From: Cryobacterium sp. Y82
GTDB taxonomy: Bacteria; Actinomycetota; Actinomycetes; Actinomycetales; Microbacteriaceae
DNA length: 64,000 nucleotides
Direction: 5' to 3'
NCBI RefSeq assembly: GCF_002929495.1
Contig: NZ_PJJJ01000022.1
Location: forward strand, 1-64,000
Part shown: in pieces, positions 18,415-27,481 of the stretch
Numbering within the stretch: position 1 is the stretch's first letter
Layout: every line of letters begins with the position of its first letter
Position numbers and translations under genes: made by a program
Notes under the pieces: generated by a model
Told to the model about the DNA's origin: nothing
Databases searched by the model: none
Seen by the model: the letters and a program-made list of their open reading frames with translations, nothing else

Positions 18415-19373
18415 CCGACGAATCAACCACGACCCGCGCGAACGCAACCGCCGCCGGCAACGTCAGCGACGACGTCGTCGTCGGTACTTTCGCCGACGAG
18501 GCTCCAGATACCCAGAGTGCCCCCGACGCAGGGATCGCATTCAGCGACCGCCCCCGCGAACGCGCAGATCAGGCACGGCCGCGCCGCAGCATCCGCTGGA
18601 CGAATTGGATTCTCGGCGGCGGCAGCGTGCTCGCCGCGGCCGCGTTCGCCTGGCCGCTCTTCGTCGGTGCCGTGCCGGCAGACACGCAGGTCGCGGTTCC
18701 GATCGTGGCGTTCGCGCTCATCCCAGCGCTCATCGTGGCCCTCGCGCTCACCCTCGACCGCGAGATGTACACGGCGAAAACCGTCGCGCTGCTCGGCGTG
18801 CTCTCAGCCGTCGGCGCCGCGGTGCGCATCGCCGGCGCCGGCGTCGGCGGGGTCGAGGCGGTGTTCGTGCTGCTCATCCTGGCCGGACGCGTCTACGGCG
18901 CGCGCTTCGGTTTTTTGCTCGGTCTGCTTACCATCGCGGTGTCGTCGGTGCTCTGGGGCGGCTTTGGCCCGTGGACCCCGTTCCAGATGTTCGCCAGCGG
19001 CTGGGTCGGCGCCGGTGCCGGGCTGCTGCCGCGCTGGCAGAACGCCACTCGGCAGAATTCTTCCCGCCAGCGTATGCGCGCCAGCCGCGAAATCTTTCTG
19101 CTGGCTGCCTACGGGATAGTTGCGTCGTACCTGTTCGGGCTCATGATGAACCTCTGGTTCTGGCCGTTTGCGGTGGGTAGTGGCACCGATATCTCTTACA
19201 CGGCGGGAGCCGACCCCGGCCAGAACCTTGCCTCGTTCGCGCTCTACTCACTCGTCACGTCGACCCTCACCTGGGATACCGTGCGCGCCATCACGACCGT
19301 GGTCGGTATTGCGCTGGTCGGCCCGGCCGTGCTCGCGGCCCTGCGCCGAGCACGCCTGAGCCCCCGCCGTTGA
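18411..19373 (+). CDS. ECF transporter S component (substrate-binding membrane subunit)
   Basis: A 320-residue protein with about 60 disordered N-terminal residues and then about six hydrophobic segments. The segment GGFGPWTPFQMFASGWVG is characteristic of a group of actinobacterial ECF S components whose ligand is predicted to be a vitamin such as cobalamin. It pairs with the fused T-A-A module through an ATGA overlap. Substrate is not proven. The neighbouring metY and cobalamin-dependent metH make cobalamin a reasonable guess, and thiamine, biotin or methionine precursors remain possible. Confidence 0.8.
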   Translation: MTDESTTTRANATAAGNVSDDVVVGTFADEAPDTQSAPDAGIAFSDRPRERADQARPRRSIRWTNWILGGGSVLAAAAFAWPLFVGAVPADTQVAVPIVAFALIPALIVALALTLDREMYTAKTVALLGVLSAVGAAVRIAGAGVGGVEAVFVLLILAGRVYGARFGFLLGLLTIAVSSVLWGGFGPWTPFQMFASGWVGAGAGLLPRWQNATRQNSSRQRMRASREIFLLAAYGIVASYLFGLMMNLWFWPFAVGSGTDISYTAGADPGQNLASFALYSLVTSTLTWDTVRAITTVVGIALVGPAVLAALRRARLSPRR

Positions 19374-19402
19374 CCAGGCGACCGCTCGAATCTGCCCAGC
19401 GC

Positions 19403-19873
19403 TTAGCGGTCCGGGAAGACTGAGAGCGCTTTGTCCCACTGATTGGCCGACGAGTCAAGATCTGCAGCCGTCACTGCGATTTCCACCCAAAACTGATCAC
19501 GCTCATCGCTGCTCTGGCCGACAGGCATGCTTTCAAGCGCAAAGTGCACCCTGACCGACATCAAGCCGCCCTGATAGCTGCCAACACTGAACGCAAGATT
19601 TGGTTCGGTAAATTCGAGCGACGGCACAATCCCGGCGTCTCCAATGACGCTTATGGAGACGTCACCGTTGGCCACGCCGCGCAGCCAAGCCGAAATGCGC
19701 TTCGCTTCAAACGTCGTCAAACACGGAACAGCAAATTGCCACTCCGCGTCAGGCGCCGATACGTCCCCCTTGATGACCAGCCAATTGTCATCCCACTCAT
19801 CGCCCGCAGGGTTCGCGAGCTCATATCGAACAGGTTCCAACGTTACCGACGATTCGTACCCCTTCAACTGCAT
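19403..19873 (-). CDS. WapI-like immunity-type hypothetical protein
   Basis: A 156-residue soluble acidic protein. The pattern DDNWLVIKGDV, WQFAVPCLTTFEAKRISAWLRG and LEFTEPNLAF resembles the small proteins annotated as WapI-family immunity proteins, which neutralise contact-dependent toxins. No toxin gene or YD-repeat protein is nearby, so it is an orphan if this is right. The start has TAGGA about 8 bases upstream. It is convergent with the ECF operon, leaving only 29 bases between stops. Confidence 0.5.
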   Translation of the reverse strand: MQLKGYESSVTLEPVRYELANPAGDEWDDNWLVIKGDVSAPDAEWQFAVPCLTTFEAKRISAWLRGVANGDVSISVIGDAGIVPSLEFTEPNLAFSVGSYQGGLMSVRVHFALESMPVGQSSDERDQFWVEIAVTAADLDSSANQWDKALSVFPDR

Positions 19874-20011
19874 AAATAAATCCTACTGGCCGGGGTTCTT
19901 GCTGAAGCGTGCGCTCACCCCACCGTAAAAGAATGCCCTTGCCGTCAAGCGATCCACGGTAAAAGCTGCCGCGCTGCTCGACTCGCCGCCGTTCGACTGG
20001 CCGCCGTTCAA

Positions 20012-23000
20012 CTACACCGAGAAGTACTTCGCCTCCGGGTGGTGGAACACGAACGCGTCGGTCGACTGCTCGGGGTGCAGCTGCAGCTCCTCCGACAAGA
20101 CCACGCCCATCCGCTCGGGTTGCAGCAGCTCGACCACCTTGCGACGGTCCTCCATCTCGGGGCAGGCCGGATAGCCCAGGGAGAACCGGGCTCCGCGATA
20201 CTCCAGCTTGAACATGCCCGCTATGTCGGCGGGGTCTTCGCCGCCCACGCCGAATTCCGAGCGGATGCGCGAGTGCCAGTACTCGGCGAGGGCCTCCGTG
20301 AGCTGCATGGTGAGCCCGTTGAGCTCCATGTAGTCGCGGTACTGGTTCGCGGCGAACATTTTGGCCGTGACCTCGTCGACGTGGGAGCCGGCAGTGACCA
20401 GCTGGAGGGCGACGACATCCGTTTGGCCTGGCTCCCCCGTTTGCAAATTCCGGCGCCCCCGCACGAAGTCGGCCAGGCACAGGTGTTTGTCACGGCGCTG
20501 CCGGGGAAAGTTGAAGCGCAGTCGGTCAGTGCCGAGCTCGCCGCCGGAACCGCCGTCGGGCGCGAGCAGTCCGGCCCGGCCGACCATACCGGTGGGGTCG
20601 TCGCCATGGTGCAACACGACCATGTCATCGCCCTCGGCCACCACCGGAAAGTAGCCGTACGCGACGGACGCATCGAGCAGGCCCTCGCCCAAGATGCGGT
20701 CGAGCCAGTAGCGCAGGCGTGGCCGACCGACGGTGTCGACCAGTTCCTCGTAGCTCGCGCCGTCTTCGGCGCGGCTGGGCTTGAGCCCCCACTGCCCCAT
20801 GAAGGTGGCGCGTTCGTCGAGAAAGGCCGAGAAGTCGGCGAGGGCTACACCCTTGACGATGCGGGTGCCCCAGAACGGCGGTACCGGAATCGGGTTATTG
20901 CTCGCGACCTCGGAACGCCCGGGCATCTCTTCGGGTTCGGTGAGGGTGAGCAGGCTCTTCTTGTGAATGCGTTTCTTCAGCGGTGGCAAGCCAACCGAGA
21001 GAGGGTCAGCGCCGCGGGCGATCGCCACGAGCGGTTCCATCAGGGCGAGGCCCTCGAAGGCATCGCGGGCGTAGCGCACCTGCCCGGCGAAGACGCTGTC
21101 GAGGTCGTCTTCGACGTAGGAACGGGTGAGGGCTGCGCCGCCAAGCAGAATCGGCCATTTGTCGGCAAAGCCGCGCGACTGAAGCTCGAGGAGGTTCTCT
21201 TTCATCACCACGGTGGACTTCACGAGCAGCCCGCTCATACCGATGACGTCGGCGTTGTTCTCCTCGGCGACCCGGATGAATTCGGCTATCGATTGTTTGA
21301 TACCGATGTTGATCACGTCGTAACCGTTGTTGGTGAGAATGATGTCGACGAGGTTCTTGCCGATGTCGTGCACGTCGCCGCGCACGGTGCCGAGTACGAT
21401 CGTGCCCTTGCCGGCCGCTTCGGATTTCTCCATGTGCGGTTCGAGCAGCGCCACGGCGGCTTTCATGACCTCGGCTGATTGCAGCACGAACGGCAACTGC
21501 ATCTCACCGCTGCCGAAGCGGGCGCCGACGACCTGCATGCCAACAAGCAGGTGCACGTTGACGATATCGAGGGCGCTCAACCCCCCGGCCCTGGCAAGGT
21601 CGAGGTCGGCCTCGAGGCCCTTGGCCTCGCCGTCGATAATGCGGCGTTCCAGGCGTTCGCCCACCGGAAGGGCGGCGAGTTCGGCGGCCCGCTCGTCTTT
21701 CAGGGCTGCGGAGTCAACGCCGGCGAACAGGTCGAGCAGGGCCACGAGTGGGTCGTAGGTGAGGGCGCCATCGGCGTCGTATTCGCGGCGGTCCCAGACC
21801 AGGTCGAGCGCCACCTTGCGGCGGTCGTCGGGTACAGAGGCGAGCGGCACGATCTTGGCCGAGTTCACGATGGCCGAGTCGAGGCCGGCCTCCGTGGCCT
21901 CGTGCAGGAAGACCGAGTTCAGCACCGATCGCGCGGCGGGGTTGAGTCCGAACGACACGTTCGAGACGCCGAGCGTGGTGTGGATACCGGGGTACTTCGC
22001 CTTAATCTGCCGAATCGCCTCGATGGTCTCGATGCCGTCGCGGCGGGTTTCTTCCTGGCCGGTCGCGATGGGAAAAGTCAATGCGTCGACGATGATGTCC
22101 TCGACCCGCATTCCCCACCCGTTTACGAGGGTGTCCACCAGACGGGTGGCGATGCGCACCTTGTGTTCGGCGGTGCGGGCCTGGCCCTCCTCGTCGATGG
22201 TCAGGGCGATCACAGCGGCGCCGTGCTCCTTGACGAGCGGCATGATGCGGCCGAACCTCGACGTCGGGCCTTCGCCGTCTTCGAAGTTGACCGAGTTCAC
22301 GACCGGACGACCACCGATGAGTTCCATACCGGCCTGTAGCACGGCCGGCTCGGTGGAGTCGACGACGAGTGGCAGGGTCGAGGCGCTGGCCAGTCGGGAG
22401 ACGACCTGCTTCATGTCGGCGACGCCATCGCGACCGACGTAGTCGATGCAGACGTCGAGCAGGTGGGCGCCGTCGCGCACCTGGCTGCGGGCGATGTCGA
22501 CGCAGTCGTCCCAGTTTTCAGCGAGCATGGCATCGCGAAAAGCGCGCGAGCCGTTGGCGTTGGTGCGCTCCCCGATGGCCAGAAAAGCGCTGTCCTGGTC
22601 GAAACTGACGTGCTGGTACAGGCTCGCGACACCCGGGTCCTGTTCGAGGGTGCGGGGTTTCACCGTGACGCCACGCAACCGTTCGACCACGGCCGTCATG
22701 TGTGCGGGAGTCGTGCCGCAGCATCCGCCGACCAGTCCCAGCCCGAATTCCTTCACGAACTGTTCGTGCGCCGTGGCCAACTGGTCGGGGGTCAGCGGGT
22801 AGCTTGCGCCGGTCTTGGTTAGCTGCGGCAGGCCGGCGTTGGGCATACAGATGACGGGCACGCGGGAAAACTTGGAGAGGTGGCGCAGGTGCTCACTCAT
22901 CTCGGTCGGTCCGGTCGCACAGTTCAGGCCGATCGCATCGATTCCGAGCGGCTCGAGCGCGGTCAGCGCGGCGCCGATCTCGCTGCCCATCAGCATGGTT

Positions 23001-23653
23001 CCGGTGGTCTCCACCGTCACCTCGACGAAAATCGGCAAGCGGATGCCGGTCTCGACAATAGCTTGCTTGCATCCGTTCACCGCGCTCTTGGTCTGCAGCA
23101 GGTCTTGCGAGGTTTCAATGAGGAACCCGTCAGCGCCGCCGCGGATGAGGCCGAGCGCCTGCTCGGCAAACGTGGCCTTGAGATTGGCGTAGGTGGTGTG
23201 ACCGAGGCTCGGCAGCTTGGTGCCGGGGCCCATCGAGCCGAGCACCCAGCGCACGCGGCCGTCGCGGCCTTCGAATTTTTCGGCGCTGGCGCGGGCAATC
23301 TCGGCGCCGAGCCTGGCGAGCTCCTCGATGCGATCTTCGATCCCGTAGTCCGAGAGGTTCGACCAGTTCGCACCGAAGGTGTTGGTCTCGATGGCGTCGA
23401 TGCCGGTTTCGAGGTAGACGTCGTGAATGGCCGCGATGATGTCGGGGCGGCTCACGTTGAGAATCTCGTTGCAGCCCTCAAGCTGTTGGTAGTCATCGAG
23501 GGTGGGGTTGTGTTCCTGGAGCATGGTGCCCATGGCGCCGTCGGCGATGACAACAGAGTTGGTGACGGCATCCAGCAGTGCTTGGGATCGAGCCGGGCGC
23601 GCCGCATCGACGGGTGGTTCGGCGTCATTAGTTCGCACAGTGCTCATTGGCAC
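20012..23653 (-). CDS. metH: Cobalamin-dependent methionine synthase
   Basis: A 1213-residue MetH with all four modules. The homocysteine domain (about 25-330) carries zinc cysteines C245 and C311/C312 in GLNCATG and GGCCGTTP. The pterin domain (about 350-620) begins FLAIGERTNANGS. The cobalamin domain carries DVHDIG at 760-765, supplying the axial His. The AdoMet reactivation domain runs from about 930 to the end. It methylates homocysteine using methyltetrahydrofolate in the cytoplasm. The start may be the ATG six bases downstream (MSTVRTN). It appears monocistronic, and no cobalamin or SAM riboswitch is visible upstream. Confidence 0.95.
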   Translation of the reverse strand: MPMSTVRTNDAEPPVDAARPARSQALLDAVTNSVVIADGAMGTMLQEHNPTLDDYQQLEGCNEILNVSRPDIIAAIHDVYLETGIDAIETNTFGANWSNLSDYGIEDRIEELARLGAEIARASAEKFEGRDGRVRWVLGSMGPGTKLPSLGHTTYANLKATFAEQALGLIRGGADGFLIETSQDLLQTKSAVNGCKQAIVETGIRLPIFVEVTVETTGTMLMGSEIGAALTALEPLGIDAIGLNCATGPTEMSEHLRHLSKFSRVPVICMPNAGLPQLTKTGASYPLTPDQLATAHEQFVKEFGLGLVGGCCGTTPAHMTAVVERLRGVTVKPRTLEQDPGVASLYQHVSFDQDSAFLAIGERTNANGSRAFRDAMLAENWDDCVDIARSQVRDGAHLLDVCIDYVGRDGVADMKQVVSRLASASTLPLVVDSTEPAVLQAGMELIGGRPVVNSVNFEDGEGPTSRFGRIMPLVKEHGAAVIALTIDEEGQARTAEHKVRIATRLVDTLVNGWGMRVEDIIVDALTFPIATGQEETRRDGIETIEAIRQIKAKYPGIHTTLGVSNVSFGLNPAARSVLNSVFLHEATEAGLDSAIVNSAKIVPLASVPDDRRKVALDLVWDRREYDADGALTYDPLVALLDLFAGVDSAALKDERAAELAALPVGERLERRIIDGEAKGLEADLDLARAGGLSALDIVNVHLLVGMQVVGARFGSGEMQLPFVLQSAEVMKAAVALLEPHMEKSEAAGKGTIVLGTVRGDVHDIGKNLVDIILTNNGYDVINIGIKQSIAEFIRVAEENNADVIGMSGLLVKSTVVMKENLLELQSRGFADKWPILLGGAALTRSYVEDDLDSVFAGQVRYARDAFEGLALMEPLVAIARGADPLSVGLPPLKKRIHKKSLLTLTEPEEMPGRSEVASNNPIPVPPFWGTRIVKGVALADFSAFLDERATFMGQWGLKPSRAEDGASYEELVDTVGRPRLRYWLDRILGEGLLDASVAYGYFPVVAEGDDMVVLHHGDDPTGMVGRAGLLAPDGGSGGELGTDRLRFNFPRQRRDKHLCLADFVRGRRNLQTGEPGQTDVVALQLVTAGSHVDEVTAKMFAANQYRDYMELNGLTMQLTEALAEYWHSRIRSEFGVGGEDPADIAGMFKLEYRGARFSLGYPACPEMEDRRKVVELLQPERMGVVLSEELQLHPEQSTDAFVFHHPEAKYFSV

Positions 23654-23734
23654 AGCTTAACGGCGGGTCCGAATTGACTGCGGCCGCGAAGTAACGTTTC
23701 TTAGCGTTCGGGATTATGAGCCGCGCGGCAAGCG

Positions 23735-24376
23735 TCACTGCGAGCGGTGGGCGCCACCGGGTTCCCCGGTCACAATCCAGCCGGTCGCGAAGCGAGTCTG
23801 CGTAGTCCGCGCCGACTCGCCCCCCTCGAGCTGCAGCGTGTGCTCCAAAATCTTGGCGTCAATCGCACGGGCGCTGTCTCCATTGCATACCCAGACCCTG
23901 ATTGTGGCGCCGGATGCACGTGGACGTTCTGGCATAGACCAAACCTGAACCACAACGCTGCGACCTGACTGAACGATGCGCCAGGCTGCGCGAACGGCCG
24001 GGAGATTCGCCACGGTCATAGCGCCGTCGTCGCCAATGCCGATCTCCGTCTTCGTTTGCGCGTTGTGCCAGCTATCAAAGCTCAGGGTGACCTGCTGATC
24101 GATTTCGGCGGGCACGAGCCCCCGCAACCACCTCAGCGCGAGAGTGTCAACGCTCGTATTGCTCCGAGGCGCCGCGTCATGAGGCACTGTGGCGCCGTTA
24201 ATCGCGCGATGAAAGACCGACCGACCGTTCTGTCGCTTGGCGCCCCCGACTCGGAAGCGCCAAGCATGCAAATTCCACGCAGAGCGCAGCCTGTGCCCGA
24301 GTGCTGGACGGCCAAAACCAGTGTCAGACACCGGTATCAGAGCCCCCGCATTACCGCCAGTTATGAGCCAAGCCAT
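23735..24376 (-). CDS. Hypothetical protein
   Basis: A 213-residue protein of unknown family. The frame runs 12 codons further upstream, but the ATG at 24376 has GGAGGA 6 bases before it. The C-terminal half has a plausible soluble pattern (LRWLRGLVPAEIDQQVTLSF, TKTEIGIGDDGAMTVANLP, VVVQVWSMPERP), while the N-terminal part is rich in Gly, Arg and Ala. It lies upstream of metH on the same strand with an 81-base gap. No function is proposed. Confidence 0.5.
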   Translation of the reverse strand: MAWLITGGNAGALIPVSDTGFGRPALGHRLRSAWNLHAWRFRVGGAKRQNGRSVFHRAINGATVPHDAAPRSNTSVDTLALRWLRGLVPAEIDQQVTLSFDSWHNAQTKTEIGIGDDGAMTVANLPAVRAAWRIVQSGRSVVVQVWSMPERPRASGATIRVWVCNGDSARAIDAKILEHTLQLEGGESARTTQTRFATGWIVTGEPGGAHRSQ

Positions 24377-24506
24377 AGCCGATCCTCCCCCCCCTAGACC
24401 AACGTTGGACATGTCTATCGTAGGGCTTCTACGGGCGGTGCGCCGACACTCTCCTTAACCGCTCCCGGCAAGGAGGTAGGCTCAAAGTATCTTCAGGGGG
24501 TACGGG

Positions 24507-25001
24507 ATGAGCTACGAGTTACGCCAGAAACGGGCGCACACGATGGTGGCCGAACTCGGTCTACCCCGGCCGCTCACTGCTGAGCTGCTGCACCGACACA
24601 TGGAAACGGTGCGTGGCAAGAAGATCGTGGTTCAAAGTGCGCCGCCAGGAATGCTCGGGGCCGGGCTCTGCGGGTTGTGGGTCGCCGTCGCCGGAGAGAG
24701 TTTTGAGCGGATCCACCACGCACCGACCAGTTCGGTGGTGCACCGCCAGCAGTTCATCAATCACGAATACGGCCACATGATCCTCAATCAGGAACAGGAG
24801 CTGCTCTCTGCCGAGCAAATCGCTCTGCTCGCGCCCCTGATCCCCCTCGATGCCATCGTCTATGCGCTCTCGCGCACCCGCTTCTCCGACGAACAGGAGG
24901 CCTTGGCCGAGGCCATCGGCGACGAGCTGGCCCTCATCATGCTGCGTGATGGCCCTGAAGCGGCCCACGGCACCAAAACCGGATTCGGACAAGTGCTCTA
25001 A
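24507..25001 (+). CDS. ImmA/IrrE-like zinc peptidase domain protein
   Basis: A 164-residue protein. Its centre is FINHEYGHMIL, a zinc-binding HExxH-type helix (HEYGH, residues 86-90), with a downstream acidic helix EQEALAEAIGDELA that could supply the third ligand. This is the layout of short ImmA/IrrE-like peptidases, which cleave repressor proteins in mobile elements and stress responses. It is the first gene of a tightly overlapping three-gene cassette and shares one base with the next start (TAATG). The XRE regulator at the end of the cassette is its likely target. Confidence 0.7.
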   Translation: MSYELRQKRAHTMVAELGLPRPLTAELLHRHMETVRGKKIVVQSAPPGMLGAGLCGLWVAVAGESFERIHHAPTSSVVHRQQFINHEYGHMILNQEQELLSAEQIALLAPLIPLDAIVYALSRTRFSDEQEALAEAIGDELALIMLRDGPEAAHGTKTGFGQVL

Positions 25002-26017
25002 TGCAAGCGATCCTCTTCACGCTCTCTGCCGTCTTCTGGATCGCCGCGGCAGTGTGTGTTCCGTCGGCAATTCGGGGACGACGTCGGCCGCTTCTCCTGT
25101 TTCTAGCGGTGTTCGCACTCACCATGACGCTCATGCCCCAACCGGTGTACCGGCCCGTCGACGCGCTGCTGGGCAACGGCAACGTAACTTATTTCATCTT
25201 CCACGCTCTGACCATTGTGGCCATTGCGCTCCTCGACGTGATTGTGCAAGAGGCTATGGCGCCTCGCGGGCTCACCCGAGCTCGCAAACATGCGACTATC
25301 CTGATCACCGCGGTGATCGTCCTCGCCCAGGCCCTTTTGTTCTTCGGAAGCGACTGGCGCGTGACAGACGACATCGCCGCGTCGTTCATTCCCCGCTGGG
25401 ATTTCACTGCTTATGCGGCAACAACCTGGATCGCGATGGGCATCTTCGCGGTGTCCTTCGCAACGGCGTGCCTGTTTGACCTGCGTCGGCAGCGCCGCCA
25501 TGTCACACGGATTTCATTAAGCTTGATACTTCTCGCTTGCCTGGGCGTACTCACCTACGCCGTAGTTAGCCTAACGAGCGCAGTTCTTGCCGTTCTTTAC
25601 GCGGACTTTTTGCTGGTCGGTTGGGCGCGTACTGCCTACACGCTATCCCTACTCTTGTCCCCTATCAGCCTGGTCATTGGACTCGGACTCACTGCAACCG
25701 TCGACGGCTTGGCCGCCGGCCGAAAGAACTACCGCGACAGAGTGCTCCTCTGGCGCATCACGCCGCTATGGCAACGACTACTCAGCGACACCCCGTACCT
25801 CAGCATCGAGCGACAACTCTCGCCGCTGCAGCTTCTTACGGTGCGTACGCCTGGCATTCACCTCTACCGGCGACACGTCGAAATTCGAGACAACCTGCTG
25901 CTGCTCCCGGACCAAACCCTTACCCCCGCCGAAATGACACGGATCGATCTAGCCGAAGCGCGCACCCAGGCCCGGTCGGCGGTCCAAGACGCCACCCTCG
26001 TGGTTCCAGAGCAATGA
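25001..26017 (+). CDS. MAB_1171c-family putative transporter, polytopic membrane protein
   Basis: A 338-residue protein with about seven N-terminal membrane helices (residues 1-235) and a cytoplasmic tail of about 100 residues. The tail has WRITPLWQRLLSDTPYL and LYRRHVEIRDNLLLL, features of the actinobacterial MAB_1171c family. The function of the family is unknown. It begins at the last base of the peptidase gene and its stop overlaps the XRE start as ATGA, so all three proteins are translationally coupled. A signal-sensing role in the cassette is inference. Confidence 0.7.
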   Translation: MQAILFTLSAVFWIAAAVCVPSAIRGRRRPLLLFLAVFALTMTLMPQPVYRPVDALLGNGNVTYFIFHALTIVAIALLDVIVQEAMAPRGLTRARKHATILITAVIVLAQALLFFGSDWRVTDDIAASFIPRWDFTAYAATTWIAMGIFAVSFATACLFDLRRQRRHVTRISLSLILLACLGVLTYAVVSLTSAVLAVLYADFLLVGWARTAYTLSLLLSPISLVIGLGLTATVDGLAAGRKNYRDRVLLWRITPLWQRLLSDTPYLSIERQLSPLQLLTVRTPGIHLYRRHVEIRDNLLLLPDQTLTPAEMTRIDLAEARTQARSAVQDATLVVPEQ

Positions 26018-26460
26018 CCACGCGGGACGCCGCCGACGTGAGCCCACAGTTGGAGTTGGCCCGCAAACTCAACCTGCTGCTCGACGTCGTCGTTGCCGAA
26101 GGAAATACCCCCTACACGTTTCGACAAATTGAAGCTGGATTGAAGGCACGCGGCCTAACTCTCTCCCGCGCACGCTGGGCCTACATGATCACCGGCGATG
26201 GACCCCTCGTGACCGATCCAGCACTCCTTACCGGCATCGCCGAATTCTTCCGCATCCCCGCGGAATACATGCTCGGCTCCGATAGCGACCTGCCGGAACG
26301 CGTCGACGCTCAACTCGCCTTCGTCAAGAGCCTGCGCGTTGCCCGCGTCGTGAGCTTCGCAGCACGGATGCTCGGCGACGTCTCGCCAGAAACCCTCCGG
26401 TCGATCACCGACCTGCTTCAGGACACCACCCCCGATCCAGAGTCGAGCCCCGCCACGTAG
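26014..26460 (+). CDS. XRE-like helix-turn-helix regulator of the peptidase/membrane-protein cassette
   Basis: A 148-residue protein. Residues about 15-90 form a lambda-repressor-like HTH with YTFRQIEAGLKARGLTLSRA and IAEFFRIPAEYMLG, the classic final helix of XRE domains. A short helical C-terminus follows (AQLAFVKSLRVARVVSFAAR). ATG overlaps the upstream stop. In ImmA/ImmR-type systems the peptidase cleaves such a repressor, which would make this the regulatory target here. Confidence 0.75.
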   Translation: MTTRDAADVSPQLELARKLNLLLDVVVAEGNTPYTFRQIEAGLKARGLTLSRARWAYMITGDGPLVTDPALLTGIAEFFRIPAEYMLGSDSDLPERVDAQLAFVKSLRVARVVSFAARMLGDVSPETLRSITDLLQDTTPDPESSPAT

Positions 26461-26529
26461 TGTGGGCTAGCGTGTCCGTTCGGAACGACACCGTCAAGAT
26501 TGCGACGTCCCGATCTGTCGGGCGATCGG

Positions 26530-26856
26530 CTAGCTGGCAGTACCGCCAGCGATGGCGTACGACCACAGCTCGCTGCTCACGCCGACCGGGCGCGCCGCCG
26601 GCTCGCCCTCTTTCGGCGTCTCGCTGCGGTGCCCGTTGGCGAATGACGGAGAACTCAACCAGGTCTGGAACGATTCCTCGTCGGCCCAGCGGGTGACGAC
26701 AAGCCAGGTGAGGCGGTCGTCGGTCGGCTTCAGAAGCTCGAAGCCTTCGAAGCCGGGCCGGTCGTCGACAGCGCCAGCACGGGCAGCAAATCGGCGGGCG
26801 AGCTCGTCGCCGCCGTCGCTCGGCACGGTGATGGCGTTGATTTTGATGATCGTCAT
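26530..26856 (-). CDS. MhuD-like heme-degrading monooxygenase (ABM fold)
   Basis: A 108-residue dimeric alpha-beta-barrel protein closely resembling Mycobacterium MhuD: MTIIKINAITVP, RRFAARAGAVDDRPGFEGFELL and WLVVTRWADEESFQTW. The residues that matter in MhuD are present by count: N7, W66 and a heme-ligand histidine at 76, one position later than in MhuD. The enzyme would open heme to release iron in the cytoplasm. The start is ATG 26856, with the longer upstream frame unsupported. It is divergent from a second ABM protein at 27095. Confidence 0.75.
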   Translation of the reverse strand: MTIIKINAITVPSDGGDELARRFAARAGAVDDRPGFEGFELLKPTDDRLTWLVVTRWADEESFQTWLSSPSFANGHRSETPKEGEPAARPVGVSSELWSYAIAGGTAS

Positions 26857-27094
26857 GAAATTTCTTTCTGTTCGAACGCGCGAAATGTACTTCCTCCATG
26901 CTGTCACTCTCGGCTGTCAGCTCGAGCCGGCGCTACGGCGACCAGGCACAGCCGTGCGGTCGGCGTAACTGCATCCCCCGGCACACCGCGTTCCCTATGC
27001 TGGAATACACGACCTTTCTTTTGGTCGGTCAATGCGTGCCAGATCGATTACGCGCAGCCAATTCTCCCGTGACCTCAACCTGTTTGGAGCTCTT

Positions 27095-27388
27095 GTGCCT
27101 ATCACCGCTTTCCTCGATATCCATGTAAAGCCCGAGTCCCTCGCCGAGGCTCCCGATGTAATACACGACACTCTCCTTGCCACCCGCGCTTTCGACGGAT
27201 GCCTCGGTGTCGATGTGCTCGTCGACACCGAGGACCCCACCCACTTCGTTCTCGTGGAAAAGTGGATCTCCCTGGACCACGACACCGCTTACCGCACCTA
27301 TCGGGCTGGACCCGGTAAATCTTCTTTGGGAACGATCCTGTCCGGCACGCCCGTTCTCACCAAGTGCGAGATCGCCACGGACATCTGA
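27095..27388 (+). CDS. Antibiotic biosynthesis monooxygenase-like (ABM superfamily) protein
   Basis: A 97-residue single ABM domain: PITAFLDIHVKPESL as the first strand, LLATRAFDGCLGVDVLVDTEDP, and FVLVEKWISLDHDTAYRTYR as the conserved Trp-containing centre. Related proteins are quinol monooxygenases or heme and flavin-free oxygenases. The substrate is unknown. The start is GTG 27095, five bases after GGAG. The frame is open upstream but lacks a binding site there. The divergent MhuD-like gene suggests a shared promoter region (26857-27094). Confidence 0.65.
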   Translation: MPITAFLDIHVKPESLAEAPDVIHDTLLATRAFDGCLGVDVLVDTEDPTHFVLVEKWISLDHDTAYRTYRAGPGKSSLGTILSGTPVLTKCEIATDI

Positions 27389-27481
27389 CACTGCCGCCGC
27401 AGGTGCCGCACCTGCCGCTCGAAACCCTCAACGCTGGGGCCGTCTTCTCTTGCTCGGTTACGTTGCCTATGCTGGAGGGAT

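Noticed and set aside
19821..20480. Minus-strand 219-codon frame overlapping metH
   Set aside because: It is a shadow frame within the AdoMet domain of metH.
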